Below, one piece after another: positions 47,207 through 56,011 of a DNA stretch of 64,000 bases. The notes beneath the pieces are model-generated. The model saw nothing but the letters and a program-made list of their open reading frames with translations. It did not search any database and had not been told where the DNA came from. Origin of the DNA: an uncultured Brachyspira sp. (GTDB taxonomy: Bacteria; Spirochaetota; Brachyspiria; Brachyspirales; Brachyspiraceae); the NCBI RefSeq assembly GCF_910578695.1, contig NZ_CAJTQJ010000005.1:58730-122729 (forward strand). Reading direction: 5' to 3'. The position numbers and the translations under genes were made by a program. Numbering within the stretch: the stretch's first letter is position 1; each line of letters opens with the position of its first letter.

Positions 47207-47316
47207 ATTAAAATAACTCCTTTATTCTTTAAAATAATATTGGATTTTTTTTATTATATAATGTATATATTATATAATAATAATAAAAGAATTGATATAT
47301 AAAAAATAAAAAAAAT

Positions 47317-48681
47317 ATGATTGAAAATAAAGAATATACAGAAATTATAAATATAATAGCAAATCAAAGATGGGATAAGCTTAAATATTTGCTTTATGAA
47401 ATGCATGCCGCTGAGATAGTAGATATTATAAGAATACTGAATAATGACAGAGATAAGAGTATAGTTTTCAGGCTTTTATCAAGGGAAGCAGCAGCTTATG
47501 TGTTTTCTGAACTTGAGGCTGAAGAACAGGAAAAGCTTATTGTATCTATGAATGATAATGAATTAAAAGAGCTTATTCACGAGATGAGTCCTGATGATAG
47601 AACTTCTCTTTTTGAAGAAATACCTGCAGATATTACAAAAAAGATTTTCTCTTTAATGGGAGAGCAGGATTTAAATATTACAAGGCAGTTATTAGGGTAT
47701 CCTGAAGATAGTATAGGGCGTATAATGACTCCTGAGTATATAGATGTAGAGCCTTATTATACTGTTAAGCAGACTTTAGAATATATCAGAAAATACGGAA
47801 AAGATTCTGAAACTTTTGAGGTTATATATGTTGTTAATAAAGAAGAAACTCTAATAGGGTATATTTTATTAAAGGATTTATTATTTGCAAATCAAGATGA
47901 TAAAATAGAAAATCTTATGTATACAGATATAATATATTTATCAGTATATTCAGACCAAGAAGAGGCGGTTAGGATAGGAAGAAAATATGATTTGCTTTAT
48001 ATACCTGTTGTGGATTCAAAAAATGCTTTGATTGGTATTGTCACCATAGATGATATATTTGATATTGCAGAAGAAGAGGATACTGAAGACTTTCATAAAT
48101 TGGGTGCTATAAGTATAGATGATGATTTTGACAGCAATATAAAACAGGCTAATCCTTTTACGCTTTATAAGAGAAGGATATCTTGGCTTTTTATATTGGT
48201 ATTTGTAAATATTGTATCAGGATATGTTATAGGAATATTTGAAGATACTATAAGCAGATATGTTTCTCTGATATTTTTTTTGCCTTTATTGATAGATAGT
48301 GCAGGAAATGCAGGGGCTCAGTCTTCTACTCTTATAATAAGAAGCTTATCTGTGGGGGATGTAAAAAAAAGCGACTGGCTTTTTATGCTTGGAAAAGAGA
48401 TACTTATTTCTACGGTATTGGGTATAACTATGAGTGCTGCTGTATCATTAATTGCTGTTTTTAGAGGCGGATTAATGATAGCATTGGTTGTATCTCTTTC
48501 TATGATATTGGTTGTTATTATAGGAAGTTTAATAGGGCTTTCTCTTCCTTTTTTATTTGTGAAGTTTAAAAAGGATCCTACTACAAGCAGTGTGCCTCTT
48601 GTTGCTTCTATATGCGATATCAGCGGTACGGCAGTATATTTATTATTGGCGGCTGTTATACTTGGTAAATTTACTAAATAA
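47317..48681 (+). CDS. mgtE: Magnesium transporter MgtE
   Basis: 454 aa. N-terminal superhelical domain (about 1-130, ELIHEMSPDDRTSLFEEIPA), two CBS domains (about 135-255, GRIMTPEYIDVEPYYTVKQT) and a five-helix pore domain (about 285-454). The ion-path signature is LPLLIDSAGNAGAQSSTLII (about 325-344). Intracellular magnesium binding at the CBS and N domains closes the channel. No Mg-responsive leader is visible in the 110-base spacer to pfkA. The 200 bases after the gene are AT-rich and featureless. Confidence 0.96.
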   Translation: MIENKEYTEIINIIANQRWDKLKYLLYEMHAAEIVDIIRILNNDRDKSIVFRLLSREAAAYVFSELEAEEQEKLIVSMNDNELKELIHEMSPDDRTSLFEEIPADITKKIFSLMGEQDLNITRQLLGYPEDSIGRIMTPEYIDVEPYYTVKQTLEYIRKYGKDSETFEVIYVVNKEETLIGYILLKDLLFANQDDKIENLMYTDIIYLSVYSDQEEAVRIGRKYDLLYIPVVDSKNALIGIVTIDDIFDIAEEEDTEDFHKLGAISIDDDFDSNIKQANPFTLYKRRISWLFILVFVNIVSGYVIGIFEDTISRYVSLIFFLPLLIDSAGNAGAQSSTLIIRSLSVGDVKKSDWLFMLGKEILISTVLGITMSAAVSLIAVFRGGLMIALVVSLSMILVVIIGSLIGLSLPFLFVKFKKDPTTSSVPLVASICDISGTAVYLLLAAVILGKFTK

Positions 48682-48909
48682 AAAACAATAAAATGGGTTT
48701 TTATTAAAAAAATAATGCATATAATATTATTTATAAGCATACTTTTTTATATTTGTATAGTTAATAAATATTAATACATTTAGTTTTTATTAAAATAATA
48801 CCTGCAATCTGTTTTTTATATTATCGATTATTAATTATCAGTTATTTCACTATATTTATAATAAAAATATTATTTTTTATTATTGATAATAAAAAAATTT
48901 GGAAAAATT

Positions 48910-49644
48910 ATGAAAAATGTTATATTTTATATATATGGGGTTTTAGAAAATATGAATGATGCTAAATATAATAGAGTTACAATAGTATGCGGACATTATG
49001 GTTCAGGCAAAACAACTTTTTCTATTAATTATAGTATCTATATTAGAAATTTTACAGATAAAGATATTTATATTGCTGATTTAGATGTAGTAAATCCTTA
49101 TTTCAGGTCTAGGGAGCATTCTCTATATTTAAAGGATAAGGATATAAAAGTTATAGGGAGCTATCTTCCTCAGTCCGGTTCTGATATACCTGCAGTATCT
49201 GCAGAGGTTTATTCGATTTTTAGCAGAAAAGATATTATCGGAATAGTTGATATGGGAGGCAATTCTGCAGGAAGTTTATCTTTTGCAACTTTCCATAATA
49301 ATGTAGATATCAATGAAACAGATGTTTTTTTCGTTTTTAATGCTAATAGAAAAGAGAACTCTGATTTTGAATCTGCTTTGGGACATTTGATTGATATTGA
49401 AGCGGCACTTGGATTAAAAATTACTGCTATAGTGAATAATACTCATTTGATGGATTATACTACTTTAGATGATATAAAAAAAGGAGAGATAATAGCTAAT
49501 AAGTTATCGAAAGAAAAAAATATACCGATAAAATTTACATGTATTGATAGTAAATTTTATAGTAAAAACACTGAAATACATAGTCAATATGAACTGTTTT
49601 TAATTGATTATGATATTAAAAAAACTATGGGAAATATTATATAA
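48910..49644 (+). CDS. P-loop ATPase of the MinD/CobQ-like type, unknown role
   Basis: About 244 aa from the ATG at 48910 (weak TTTGGA site); a later ATG at 48952 also fits. Walker A is VTIVCGHYGSGKTTFSINYS (about 20-39), with the DADxVNP-like IADLDVVNPYFRSREH (about 57-72) and switch Asp in IIGIVDMGGNSAGS (about 105), the layout of deviant-Walker proteins. Later NANRKENSD and IVNNTHLMDYTT. It may be a nucleotide-driven assembly or partition factor. The following gene starts 8 bases later. Confidence 0.75.
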   Translation: MKNVIFYIYGVLENMNDAKYNRVTIVCGHYGSGKTTFSINYSIYIRNFTDKDIYIADLDVVNPYFRSREHSLYLKDKDIKVIGSYLPQSGSDIPAVSAEVYSIFSRKDIIGIVDMGGNSAGSLSFATFHNNVDINETDVFFVFNANRKENSDFESALGHLIDIEAALGLKITAIVNNTHLMDYTTLDDIKKGEIIANKLSKEKNIPIKFTCIDSKFYSKNTEIHSQYELFLIDYDIKKTMGNII

Positions 49645-49651
49645 CTGCTTT

Positions 49652-50413
49652 ATGAATTACAGAAATGCCAGATTATATGAGATAGCCTCTATGTTATCGC
49701 CTAGTGTATATGAAACTATGTTTTATAGTCAGTATCAGGGACGCTCTGATAAAGATGCAATTATTCTTGATGATGAAACTTTTGAAAGATGCTATATACA
49801 TGATAATGTTTATAAAAATTTTTTATTTTCAAATTCTGTAAGGCTTGGTAAAAGTGCTGATTATATATATGCTAATCAAATGCATAATTCTGTTATAGAG
49901 AATATGGAAATAAAAAAAAATGATATTATTATGAAAATAAATGATGTTACTTTAAATAATTTAGCTAAAAGTTTAATAGAAATGAAGTCTATAAATGTTA
50001 AGTTAGAAACTTTTTATATTGATTTTATATTTAAAGATATAAATTACTATGCTAATAATTATATAGATGAAAATGAAAAGTTAATACCAATAGATGAAAG
50101 TCCTATAAACTCTATATATTGTCAGGATCAATTAATTTTTTTAAATGATAAGCATATAGATATAGTTATTTCTCATAAGTCTCATACCAATAAATTAAGA
50201 TATCTTGTAATAAACAGCAGTAATATTGAAGTTATAGAATCTGCAAAACAATTGTGGAAAAATACTTTTAAAAATGATTTTTCTATGCTTTATGAGTATT
50301 TTATAAATATTAGAAAATCTAATAATTTAATAATGGAATGGGGCGTATATAAGAATATAATAACAGGATATGAAAAGTTTATGTCTGATTTTATGGATTT
50401 AGATGATTTTTGA
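49652..50413 (+). CDS. Uncharacterised protein downstream of the P-loop ATPase
   Basis: 253 aa from the ATG at 49652; the frame is open 48 bases further upstream but that overlaps the ATPase gene. Soluble and acidic, without signal peptide. Possible PDZ-like stretch around VIENMEIKKNDIIMKINDVT (about 80-100). The C-terminus has LRYLVINSSNIEVIESAKQL and an MEWGVYKNIITGYEKFMSDF segment. No named family recognised. Spacing suggests it works with the ATPase. Confidence 0.55.
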   Translation: MNYRNARLYEIASMLSPSVYETMFYSQYQGRSDKDAIILDDETFERCYIHDNVYKNFLFSNSVRLGKSADYIYANQMHNSVIENMEIKKNDIIMKINDVTLNNLAKSLIEMKSINVKLETFYIDFIFKDINYYANNYIDENEKLIPIDESPINSIYCQDQLIFLNDKHIDIVISHKSHTNKLRYLVINSSNIEVIESAKQLWKNTFKNDFSMLYEYFINIRKSNNLIMEWGVYKNIITGYEKFMSDFMDLDDF

Positions 50414-50468
50414 GTTTTGACTATATGTTTTTATTAATTGTTTTATTACACGAAAGATATTAAAAGTT

Positions 50469-51458
50469 ATGAAAGATATTAAAAATTTACTTATACATTC
50501 TTCTAATTGGCTCGGCGATATAATTATGTCTATGCCTGCAATCTATCTTATAAAAGAGAAATACAAAGATATAAAAATTACTGTGATGGTAAAAAAATCT
50601 ATGATGGGTATTTTTACAGCAGGAGATTTAGCAGATGATTGTATAGAATTAACAAATTTTCCAGATTTAAGAAAATACAATTTTGATGCCGCTTTGATTT
50701 TTCCTAATTCATTTGAAAGTGCTTTTAGGGTATTCGGTCATGGTATAAAAATGCGTATAGGATATAAAGCTGATTATAGAAGTTTTATGCTTACAAATGC
50801 TGTTGATAGAAAACAAGTAAGGTGGATTCATACTTCTGATTATTATATTAATTTGCTTAAATCTATTGGAATAAATGAAAAAAGACCTTCGTTTAAACTT
50901 AAAATAAAAGACGAAATATTAAATAAGGCAAAAGAATACTTAAATAATATTAATCCCAATAATAAAAAAATATTTGCCTATGGTATAGGTGCAACTAACA
51001 GCTTCGGTAAAATTTGGAAAGAGGAGAATTTTGCTGAAACTATCAATTATTTACAAAATAAATATGATGCTTTGACTTTATTTATTACTACTCCTAATGA
51101 AAAATATATATCTGATAAAATATCTGCAATGCTTTTAAAAGAACCTATAATACCATATATGTCTTTGGATATGATAGCTGCAATTCTCAGTTTATGCGAT
51201 GGATTTATAGGAAATGATTCTGGGGCTATGCATGTAGCTTCTATAGTGGGCATACCTACTTTAGCTTTATATTTTGCAACATTTGCCTATCAAAATTCGC
51301 CAATAGGAATTAATAGCCATATAATAGAAAAAAAGCCTGATAATCCTGCCTGTATATGCGGCGGTAAAAAATGTAAATTAAAAACATTTGAATGCAGAGA
51401 AATAATAAATCCTCAGGAAGTTATAAAGAAGTTTGAAGGAATTATAAATGTATTATGA
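50469..51458 (+). CDS. Family 9 glycosyltransferase (heptosyltransferase II-like)
   Basis: 329 aa. GT9 hallmarks: LLIHSSNWLGDIIMSMPAIY (8-27), AYGIGATNSFGKIWKEENFA (about 170-189) and the nucleotide-sugar site IGNDSGAMHVASIVGIPTLA (about 247-266). WaaF-type enzymes add heptose to the lipid A core; in Brachyspira it would build lipooligosaccharide. The Cys-rich end (ACICGGKKCKLKTFEC) is also typical. Its last 11 bases overlap the next glycosyltransferase gene. A 14-base direct repeat (GAAAGATATTAAAA) straddles its start. Confidence 0.9.
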   Translation: MKDIKNLLIHSSNWLGDIIMSMPAIYLIKEKYKDIKITVMVKKSMMGIFTAGDLADDCIELTNFPDLRKYNFDAALIFPNSFESAFRVFGHGIKMRIGYKADYRSFMLTNAVDRKQVRWIHTSDYYINLLKSIGINEKRPSFKLKIKDEILNKAKEYLNNINPNNKKIFAYGIGATNSFGKIWKEENFAETINYLQNKYDALTLFITTPNEKYISDKISAMLLKEPIIPYMSLDMIAAILSLCDGFIGNDSGAMHVASIVGIPTLALYFATFAYQNSPIGINSHIIEKKPDNPACICGGKKCKLKTFECREIINPQEVIKKFEGIINVL

Positions 51459-52293
51459 TGTTAGTTTAATTATAGTGGCATACAATGAAGAAAAATATCT
51501 TCCTATACTGCTTGATTCTATAAAAAAACAAAAGACTGATATAAAGATGGAAATTATATTAATAGATGATGCTTCCACAGATAATACAGTAAATATAGCA
51601 GAACAATGTAATAGTACAATGGGGGGGGGGTATATACGAATACTTCATAATGATAGGAAGTCTGATGTTCAATATATGAGAAATACAGGACTTAAGGAGG
51701 CTTTAGGCAAAGTTATAATATTTTTTGATACAGATGTAGCAATATCCGATACTTTTATTGAAAATATGGTAAGACCTATTATAGATGGGAAAGCTGATGC
51801 TACACTTTGTAAAACTTATGCTGTTTTAGAGGCTTTTTATGATGTGCTGCCTGAAAAATATTCTAAAAGTTATGTTAATTTTATAAAACATTGTCCTAGA
51901 TTTATGATGAAGCGTTTTCCTGTGCAGTTTGTTCCTTGGATAGCAAGATGGTTCAAGATGATGAAAGATAATAAAAAAATTATTAGTATATGGAATGTAC
52001 CTAATAGAGCCCACACTACAGGAATAGCTGTAAAAACAGAGATAGCCAGAAAAACAGGCGGCTGGAAAGTGAGAATAGGCGACGGAGATGATGCTCAGTA
52101 TTCAAATGATGTATGCGATGCTAGTAATAAAGTGTTATGGGTAGGAAAATGCATATTATTTATATCGAGAAGAAGAGTTTTTCCTACAGATAACGGCTGG
52201 ATTACAGATATATTATTTAAACCTATTAAAAAATGGTATAGAAATAAAGTCAGAAAGAAAAATGATAATGATTATACTAAAAGTATAAGATGA
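51448..52293 (+). CDS. Family 2 glycosyltransferase with an internal G10 tract
   Basis: 281 aa. GT-A fold: LIIVAYNEEKYLPILLDSIK (7-26), IILIDDASTDNTVNIAEQC (about 37-55), NTGLKEALGKVIIFFDTDVA (about 75-94, DxD) and HTTGIAVKTEIARKTGGWK (about 187). Codons 58-61 are ATG GGG GGG GGG, a run of ten G at 51621-51630 in a genome that almost never has such runs; gain or loss of one G would truncate the protein after the nucleotide-binding half. This is a classic slipped-strand switch. It overlaps the GT9 gene by 11 bases and is probably part of lipooligosaccharide synthesis. Confidence 0.9.
   Translation: MYYDVSLIIVAYNEEKYLPILLDSIKKQKTDIKMEIILIDDASTDNTVNIAEQCNSTMGGGYIRILHNDRKSDVQYMRNTGLKEALGKVIIFFDTDVAISDTFIENMVRPIIDGKADATLCKTYAVLEAFYDVLPEKYSKSYVNFIKHCPRFMMKRFPVQFVPWIARWFKMMKDNKKIISIWNVPNRAHTTGIAVKTEIARKTGGWKVRIGDGDDAQYSNDVCDASNKVLWVGKCILFISRRRVFPTDNGWITDILFKPIKKWYRNKVRKKNDNDYTKSIR
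51621..51630 (+). repeat. Homopolymeric G10 tract inside a glycosyltransferase gene
   Basis: Ten consecutive G between ACAAT and TATATACG. In this copy the reading frame is open through the tract (M-G-G-G-Y). It is the longest G or C run in the window. Confidence 0.95.
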
Positions 52294-52295
52294 TA

Positions 52296-53306
52296 TTATC
52301 TAATATGAAATTTAGCTATATTCTGCTTTCCGTCTATTAAAGTATTTTTTATCCAAGAACTATTATCATTCATAGGAATCCATCTTCTTTCTTCAACTCT
52401 GTAATGCCAATCTTTATCTTCCTGATAATATATCTGTATATTATTTCCTTCGTGTATATTCAGTATTTCATTATCATGATAATTAACTTCGTCATAATCG
52501 GTACAGGATTTCTGTCCCATTTCCGAATAGTATTCATTTAATGACATTAAAGACTCATTTAATTTATCATCCATTTCTTTTACATTAAGCCCTAATTTTT
52601 TAGCCTCTCTTATAGTAATAGGATAATTATGAGAAGGATAAGCTGAATTAAGAGAATTTGATATTTCGTCTATTAATTTCTGATCTTCCATATGATATGA
52701 TAGAATATCTTTGCATAGTTTTATTGAAAGACTTGAAGCTCTATCAACTGCCCCTAAAACTAGAGGATGTATATATTTGTATATATGTTCATAAGGATTA
52801 TTATCATTGTCTTTTGACTGTTCTTTCCATAACTTTATAACTCTTGCCAATTCGTCCTGACTTACATATACAAGACTATTATCTTTATTTACAGGCGATA
52901 ATTCATGCTGTAAAGATGTATCAACTGCTGTTATAAAGGCTAAAGGACCCATTTGTATTTCATCTGCTCCTAAACACAGCATAGTAGCAGCACTTGCAGC
53001 TTCTAAAGGCAGCAATGCTATAACCTTTTTGCATGACTGTCTAAGCAGATGTACTATTCTTAAAGATGCCTGTCCGCTTCCTCCCGAACTTTTTATAAAG
53101 AAATATATTTTATCGCATTTTCCTATATGTTTAAGTATATCAGACAGTACAATAACATCATTCTGACATACGCTTCCGCCGTTTGAGTTCCAATATGCAA
53201 GCATAGGTGCATCAAGCTGTTTTTGTATTTTATTAATAATTTCCTGAGTTTTAGAAAATAGTACAGGCGGTTTTATAGTTTTAGTTTGCGATTTCTTGTA
53301 TTCCAT
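52296..53306 (-). CDS. Clp-fold serine proteinase of the SDH_sah/SppA type
   Basis: 336 aa. The ClpP/crotonase-like core has IYFFIKSSGGSGQASLRIVH (about 68-87) and LLPLEAASAATMLCLGADEI (about 98-117), where the Ser in AASAAT is the probable nucleophile, followed by MGPLAFITAVDTS (about 119). A C-terminal extension (about 225-336) is unique. No signal peptide or membrane helix is visible, so a soluble cytoplasmic protease or lyase-like fold is likely. Convergent with the glycosyltransferase, 2 bases apart. Confidence 0.82.
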   Translation of the reverse strand: MEYKKSQTKTIKPPVLFSKTQEIINKIQKQLDAPMLAYWNSNGGSVCQNDVIVLSDILKHIGKCDKIYFFIKSSGGSGQASLRIVHLLRQSCKKVIALLPLEAASAATMLCLGADEIQMGPLAFITAVDTSLQHELSPVNKDNSLVYVSQDELARVIKLWKEQSKDNDNNPYEHIYKYIHPLVLGAVDRASSLSIKLCKDILSYHMEDQKLIDEISNSLNSAYPSHNYPITIREAKKLGLNVKEMDDKLNESLMSLNEYYSEMGQKSCTDYDEVNYHDNEILNIHEGNNIQIYYQEDKDWHYRVEERRWIPMNDNSSWIKNTLIDGKQNIAKFHIR

Positions 53307-53408
53307 AGTACAGACCTCTTTTTAATTTACATAATTACATTTTTTCATTATATTCTACATTAATAATAGATAATGTCAAATAATGATTTATTTTTTAATT
53401 AAATTTGC

Positions 53409-53437
53409 TTGACAAATTAGCAAAATTAGTGTATAAA
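53409..53437 (+). promoter_or_regulatory. Sigma-70 promoter of flaA
   Basis: TTGACA (53409-53414), 17-nt spacer, TATAAA (53432-53437); AAGGAG (53468-53473) is the ribosome site. The spacing and the bases just after the -35 box resemble the promoter at 14404. Confidence 0.8.
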
Positions 53438-53484
53438 AGTTATATTATTATGCTTATTAATTAGTACAAGGAGTGCAATAAATT

Positions 53485-54411
53485 ATGAAAAAGTTATTCG
53501 TAGTATTAGCTTCCATTTTTATCGCTGCATCTGCTTACGGTTTAACAAACTCAACTTTGATTGATTTTGCTTTAACAGGCAATGCTGATAACTTACAAGC
53601 TGGAGAAGGTGATGAAAATGAAATAGTTCCAGTTGCAGAAAATCTTTATAATGATAACTGGGTAGTATGGTTGAACGAATCTGCTAGATTAACAGAGAAT
53701 CGCAGAAATTCTTATGTTACTAATGTAGATAGTAAAGGTAATGATGGTGCTTGGGAAGCAGGTAAAGTTCTTGGTGTAAGAGTACATTTCCCATTAGCAG
53801 CTTGGAACAGTTATGCTTTAGTAAAACCAGTATATGAACTTGAAATGTATGGCGGTGCTGATGGTACTAAATATACAGAAGGTAAAGGTGTTATACATAA
53901 TGTTGGAGAAATCAAGACTATTAGCTCTTGGGTTTACGGACGCAACTATTTAGTTGCATATTTTGTAAACTTACAGAATGAATTCGGCGAATTAAAATCT
54001 TATCCTATGGGTAATATCTATTTTAATGGCTGGAGACAAGTAAAATGGGAAAATAGAGAGTATTTACCTAATGTTAGAGACAGAGTACTTGTAAGAGAGC
54101 CTCTTTATCCTAGAATGATTCCTTCTGTTAAATTAGATTCTTTAGGTTTTTACAGAACTAAAGATACTAGAGGCGGAGATTTCATTACTTATGTTAAAGA
54201 TATAACAATTGATTATGATGTAGTAGTTGTTGAGCCTGAAGAGGATATCGATGATGAAGGTACATGGCAGATTTTAAAAACTGAAAATGAAAGAAAACAA
54301 GCTATTGAGTCTGCTAGAATACGCGAACAAGCTGAATTAAGAGAGCTTGAGCAAAGAAGAATCGGTGACGGTACTGGTGATGAAGGTGCTGGTCAGGAAC
54401 AAGCTCAATAA
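53485..54411 (+). CDS. flaA: Flagellar filament outer layer (sheath) protein FlaA
   Basis: 308 aa. Signal peptide [19 protein letters not shown] (1-19), exported to the periplasm. The sequence matches, from memory, the Brachyspira hyodysenteriae FlaA sheath protein very closely, including [40 protein letters not shown] (about 147-166) and [19 protein letters not shown]. The C-terminal region is acidic then Glu/Arg-rich with a Gly-Ala-Gln tail that varies among species. It sheathes the FlaB core of periplasmic flagella and affects filament stiffness. Monocistronic with its own terminator. Confidence 0.96.
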   Translation: MKKLFVVLASIFIAASAYGLTNSTLIDFALTGNADNLQAGEGDENEIVPVAENLYNDNWVVWLNESARLTENRRNSYVTNVDSKGNDGAWEAGKVLGVRVHFPLAAWNSYALVKPVYELEMYGGADGTKYTEGKGVIHNVGEIKTISSWVYGRNYLVAYFVNLQNEFGELKSYPMGNIYFNGWRQVKWENREYLPNVRDRVLVREPLYPRMIPSVKLDSLGFYRTKDTRGGDFITYVKDITIDYDVVVVEPEEDIDDEGTWQILKTENERKQAIESARIREQAELRELEQRRIGDGTGDEGAGQEQAQ

Positions 54412-54456
54412 ATAGTTAGTTTTTGGCAATAATATAGAAAAACTAATTAATAAATT

Positions 54457-54488
54457 AAGGGGAAGCTTATAAAGTTTCCCCTTTTTTA
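54457..54488 (+). terminator. Terminator of flaA
   Basis: AAGGGGAA (54457-54464) with TTCCCCTT (54476-54483), perfect 8-bp stem, 11-nt loop, then TTTTATT. Confidence 0.92.
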
Positions 54489-54554
54489 TTGTATTTTTTA
54501 TCATTTTAGAATATAATTTATTTGAAAACATTAAAAATATTTAAGGAGCTATTT

Positions 54555-55118
54555 ATGAGATTAATGAAAAAACCTTTAATTGATAAAGATGATACTTTAT
54601 ATATTTGTATCGATGAACAAGCTAAATTGATACCTGCTGTTTATAATCCTGATGCTGTTATAAAAAATACAAATATACTTTTTAGGGCTGCTGATATGCA
54701 TAATATACCTGTTTTAGCTACAGAACAATATCCTAAAGGTCTTGGGGCTACTGATGAAAGAATACAATTCCCTAAAAATTGCAAATTATTTGCTAAAGAG
54801 TATTTCAGCATATTTGGAGAAGAGGATTTTGTTAAAGAATTTAATTCAATCAATAGAAAAAATATTGTAGTTTTCGGTATAGAAACTCATGTATGTGTTT
54901 ATTATAGTGTTGTGCATTTACTTGAAAACGGCTATAATGTATATGTTGCTGCAGATGCTTGTACTTCAAGAACAAAAGAAAGCAAAGATACAGCTTTAGA
55001 GCAGATGAGAAAACTTGGAGCTAATATTTTAACTACAGAAATGATATTATTCGGACATATAGAAAATTGTAAGGTTTCCTGCTTCAGAGATGTTAGTAAA
55101 TTATTAAAAGACAATTAA
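54555..55118 (+). CDS. Isochorismatase-family cysteine hydrolase
   Basis: 187 aa from the ATG at 54555, 6 bases after AAGGAG (54543-54548); an upstream TTG is in frame but inside the spacer. Catalytic triad: Asp in LYICIDEQAKLI (about 16), Lys in EQYPKGLG (about 65) and Cys in FGIETHVCVYYSVVHLL (about 112). The cis-peptide region precedes THVC. Family members include nicotinamidase and YcaC-type hydrolases; the substrate is not evident here. It precedes tpiA by 20 bases on the same strand. Confidence 0.9.
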   Translation: MRLMKKPLIDKDDTLYICIDEQAKLIPAVYNPDAVIKNTNILFRAADMHNIPVLATEQYPKGLGATDERIQFPKNCKLFAKEYFSIFGEEDFVKEFNSINRKNIVVFGIETHVCVYYSVVHLLENGYNVYVAADACTSRTKESKDTALEQMRKLGANILTTEMILFGHIENCKVSCFRDVSKLLKDN

Positions 55119-55138
55119 TATATTTTGGGAGAAATAAA

Positions 55139-55900
55139 ATGGCTAGAAGAAAACTAATTGCTGGGAATTGGAAAATGAATAATTCTAATAAAGAAGCTTT
55201 AGAATTAGTTAACAGTTTAAAAGATTTGGTAAAAGATGTAAAAGACAGAGATATTATGATAGCCCCTGCATTTACCTGCTTAAGTGATGTTTATAATGCT
55301 GTTAAAGGAACTAATATTAAATTGGGTGCTCAGAATTTATATTTTGAAGAGAAAGGTGCTTTTACAGGACAGATTTCTGCTGATATGCTTTTATCTGTAG
55401 GATGCGAATATGTTATTATAGGGCATTCTGAATGCAGAGATATATTCGGCGAAAAAGATGAGCTTATAAATAAAAAGGTAAAAAGGGCATTAGATAAAAA
55501 TCTTATTCCTGTTTTATGCGTTGGAGAACATTTAGAAGAAAGAGAAAAGGGAATTACTTCTGATATAGTAAGCAGTCAAACTAAAGAGGCATTCAAAGGA
55601 TTAACTGAAACTGAGGCTAAAAAAGTTGTTATAGCTTATGAACCTGTTTGGGCTATAGGTACAGGTAAAACAGCTACCCCTCAGGATGCTGATGATGTAC
55701 ATAAAACTATTAGAGAAACTTTAAAGTCCGTATATAATGAGAGTGTTTCTGATAATGCAGTTATACTTTACGGCGGAAGTGTTAATGAAAAAAATGCTGA
55801 TGATTTATTAAATATGCCTAATATAGACGGTGCTTTGGTGGGCGGGGCATCTTTAGTTTCTGACAAATTTGCAAGGATAGTTAATTATATAGCCAAATAA
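55139..55900 (+). CDS. tpiA: Triosephosphate isomerase
   Basis: 253 aa. Asn-Lys pair in LIAGNWKMNNS (6-16), catalytic His in VIIGHSECRDIFGE (about 94), catalytic Glu in IAYEPVWAIGTGKTATPQ (about 166, with the mobile loop) and LYGGSVNEKNA (about 210). Interconverts DHAP and glyceraldehyde-3-phosphate. GHSECR replaces the commoner GHSERR. TTGGGAG precedes the start. Terminator at 55913. Confidence 0.97.
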   Translation: MARRKLIAGNWKMNNSNKEALELVNSLKDLVKDVKDRDIMIAPAFTCLSDVYNAVKGTNIKLGAQNLYFEEKGAFTGQISADMLLSVGCEYVIIGHSECRDIFGEKDELINKKVKRALDKNLIPVLCVGEHLEEREKGITSDIVSSQTKEAFKGLTETEAKKVVIAYEPVWAIGTGKTATPQDADDVHKTIRETLKSVYNESVSDNAVILYGGSVNEKNADDLLNMPNIDGALVGGASLVSDKFARIVNYIAK

Positions 55901-55912
55901 TTTAATGATTAT

Positions 55913-55950
55913 AAGGGTGGTGCTTTATAGTATTACCCTTGTTTTATTTT
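55913..55950 (+). terminator. Terminator of tpiA
   Basis: AAGGGT (55913-55918) with ACCCTT (55935-55940), 6-bp stem with partial pairing in the loop, then GTTTTATTTTTTT. Confidence 0.75.
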
Positions 55951-56011
55951 TTTATTAAATATATAATTTTCTTTCTTATATTTTGTTAAATAATTTTAAG
56001 AGTATAGAAAT

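Noticed and set aside
47207..47316. Magnesium riboswitch upstream of mgtE
   Set aside because: The spacer is only 110 bases, AT-rich and shows no inverted repeats of note.
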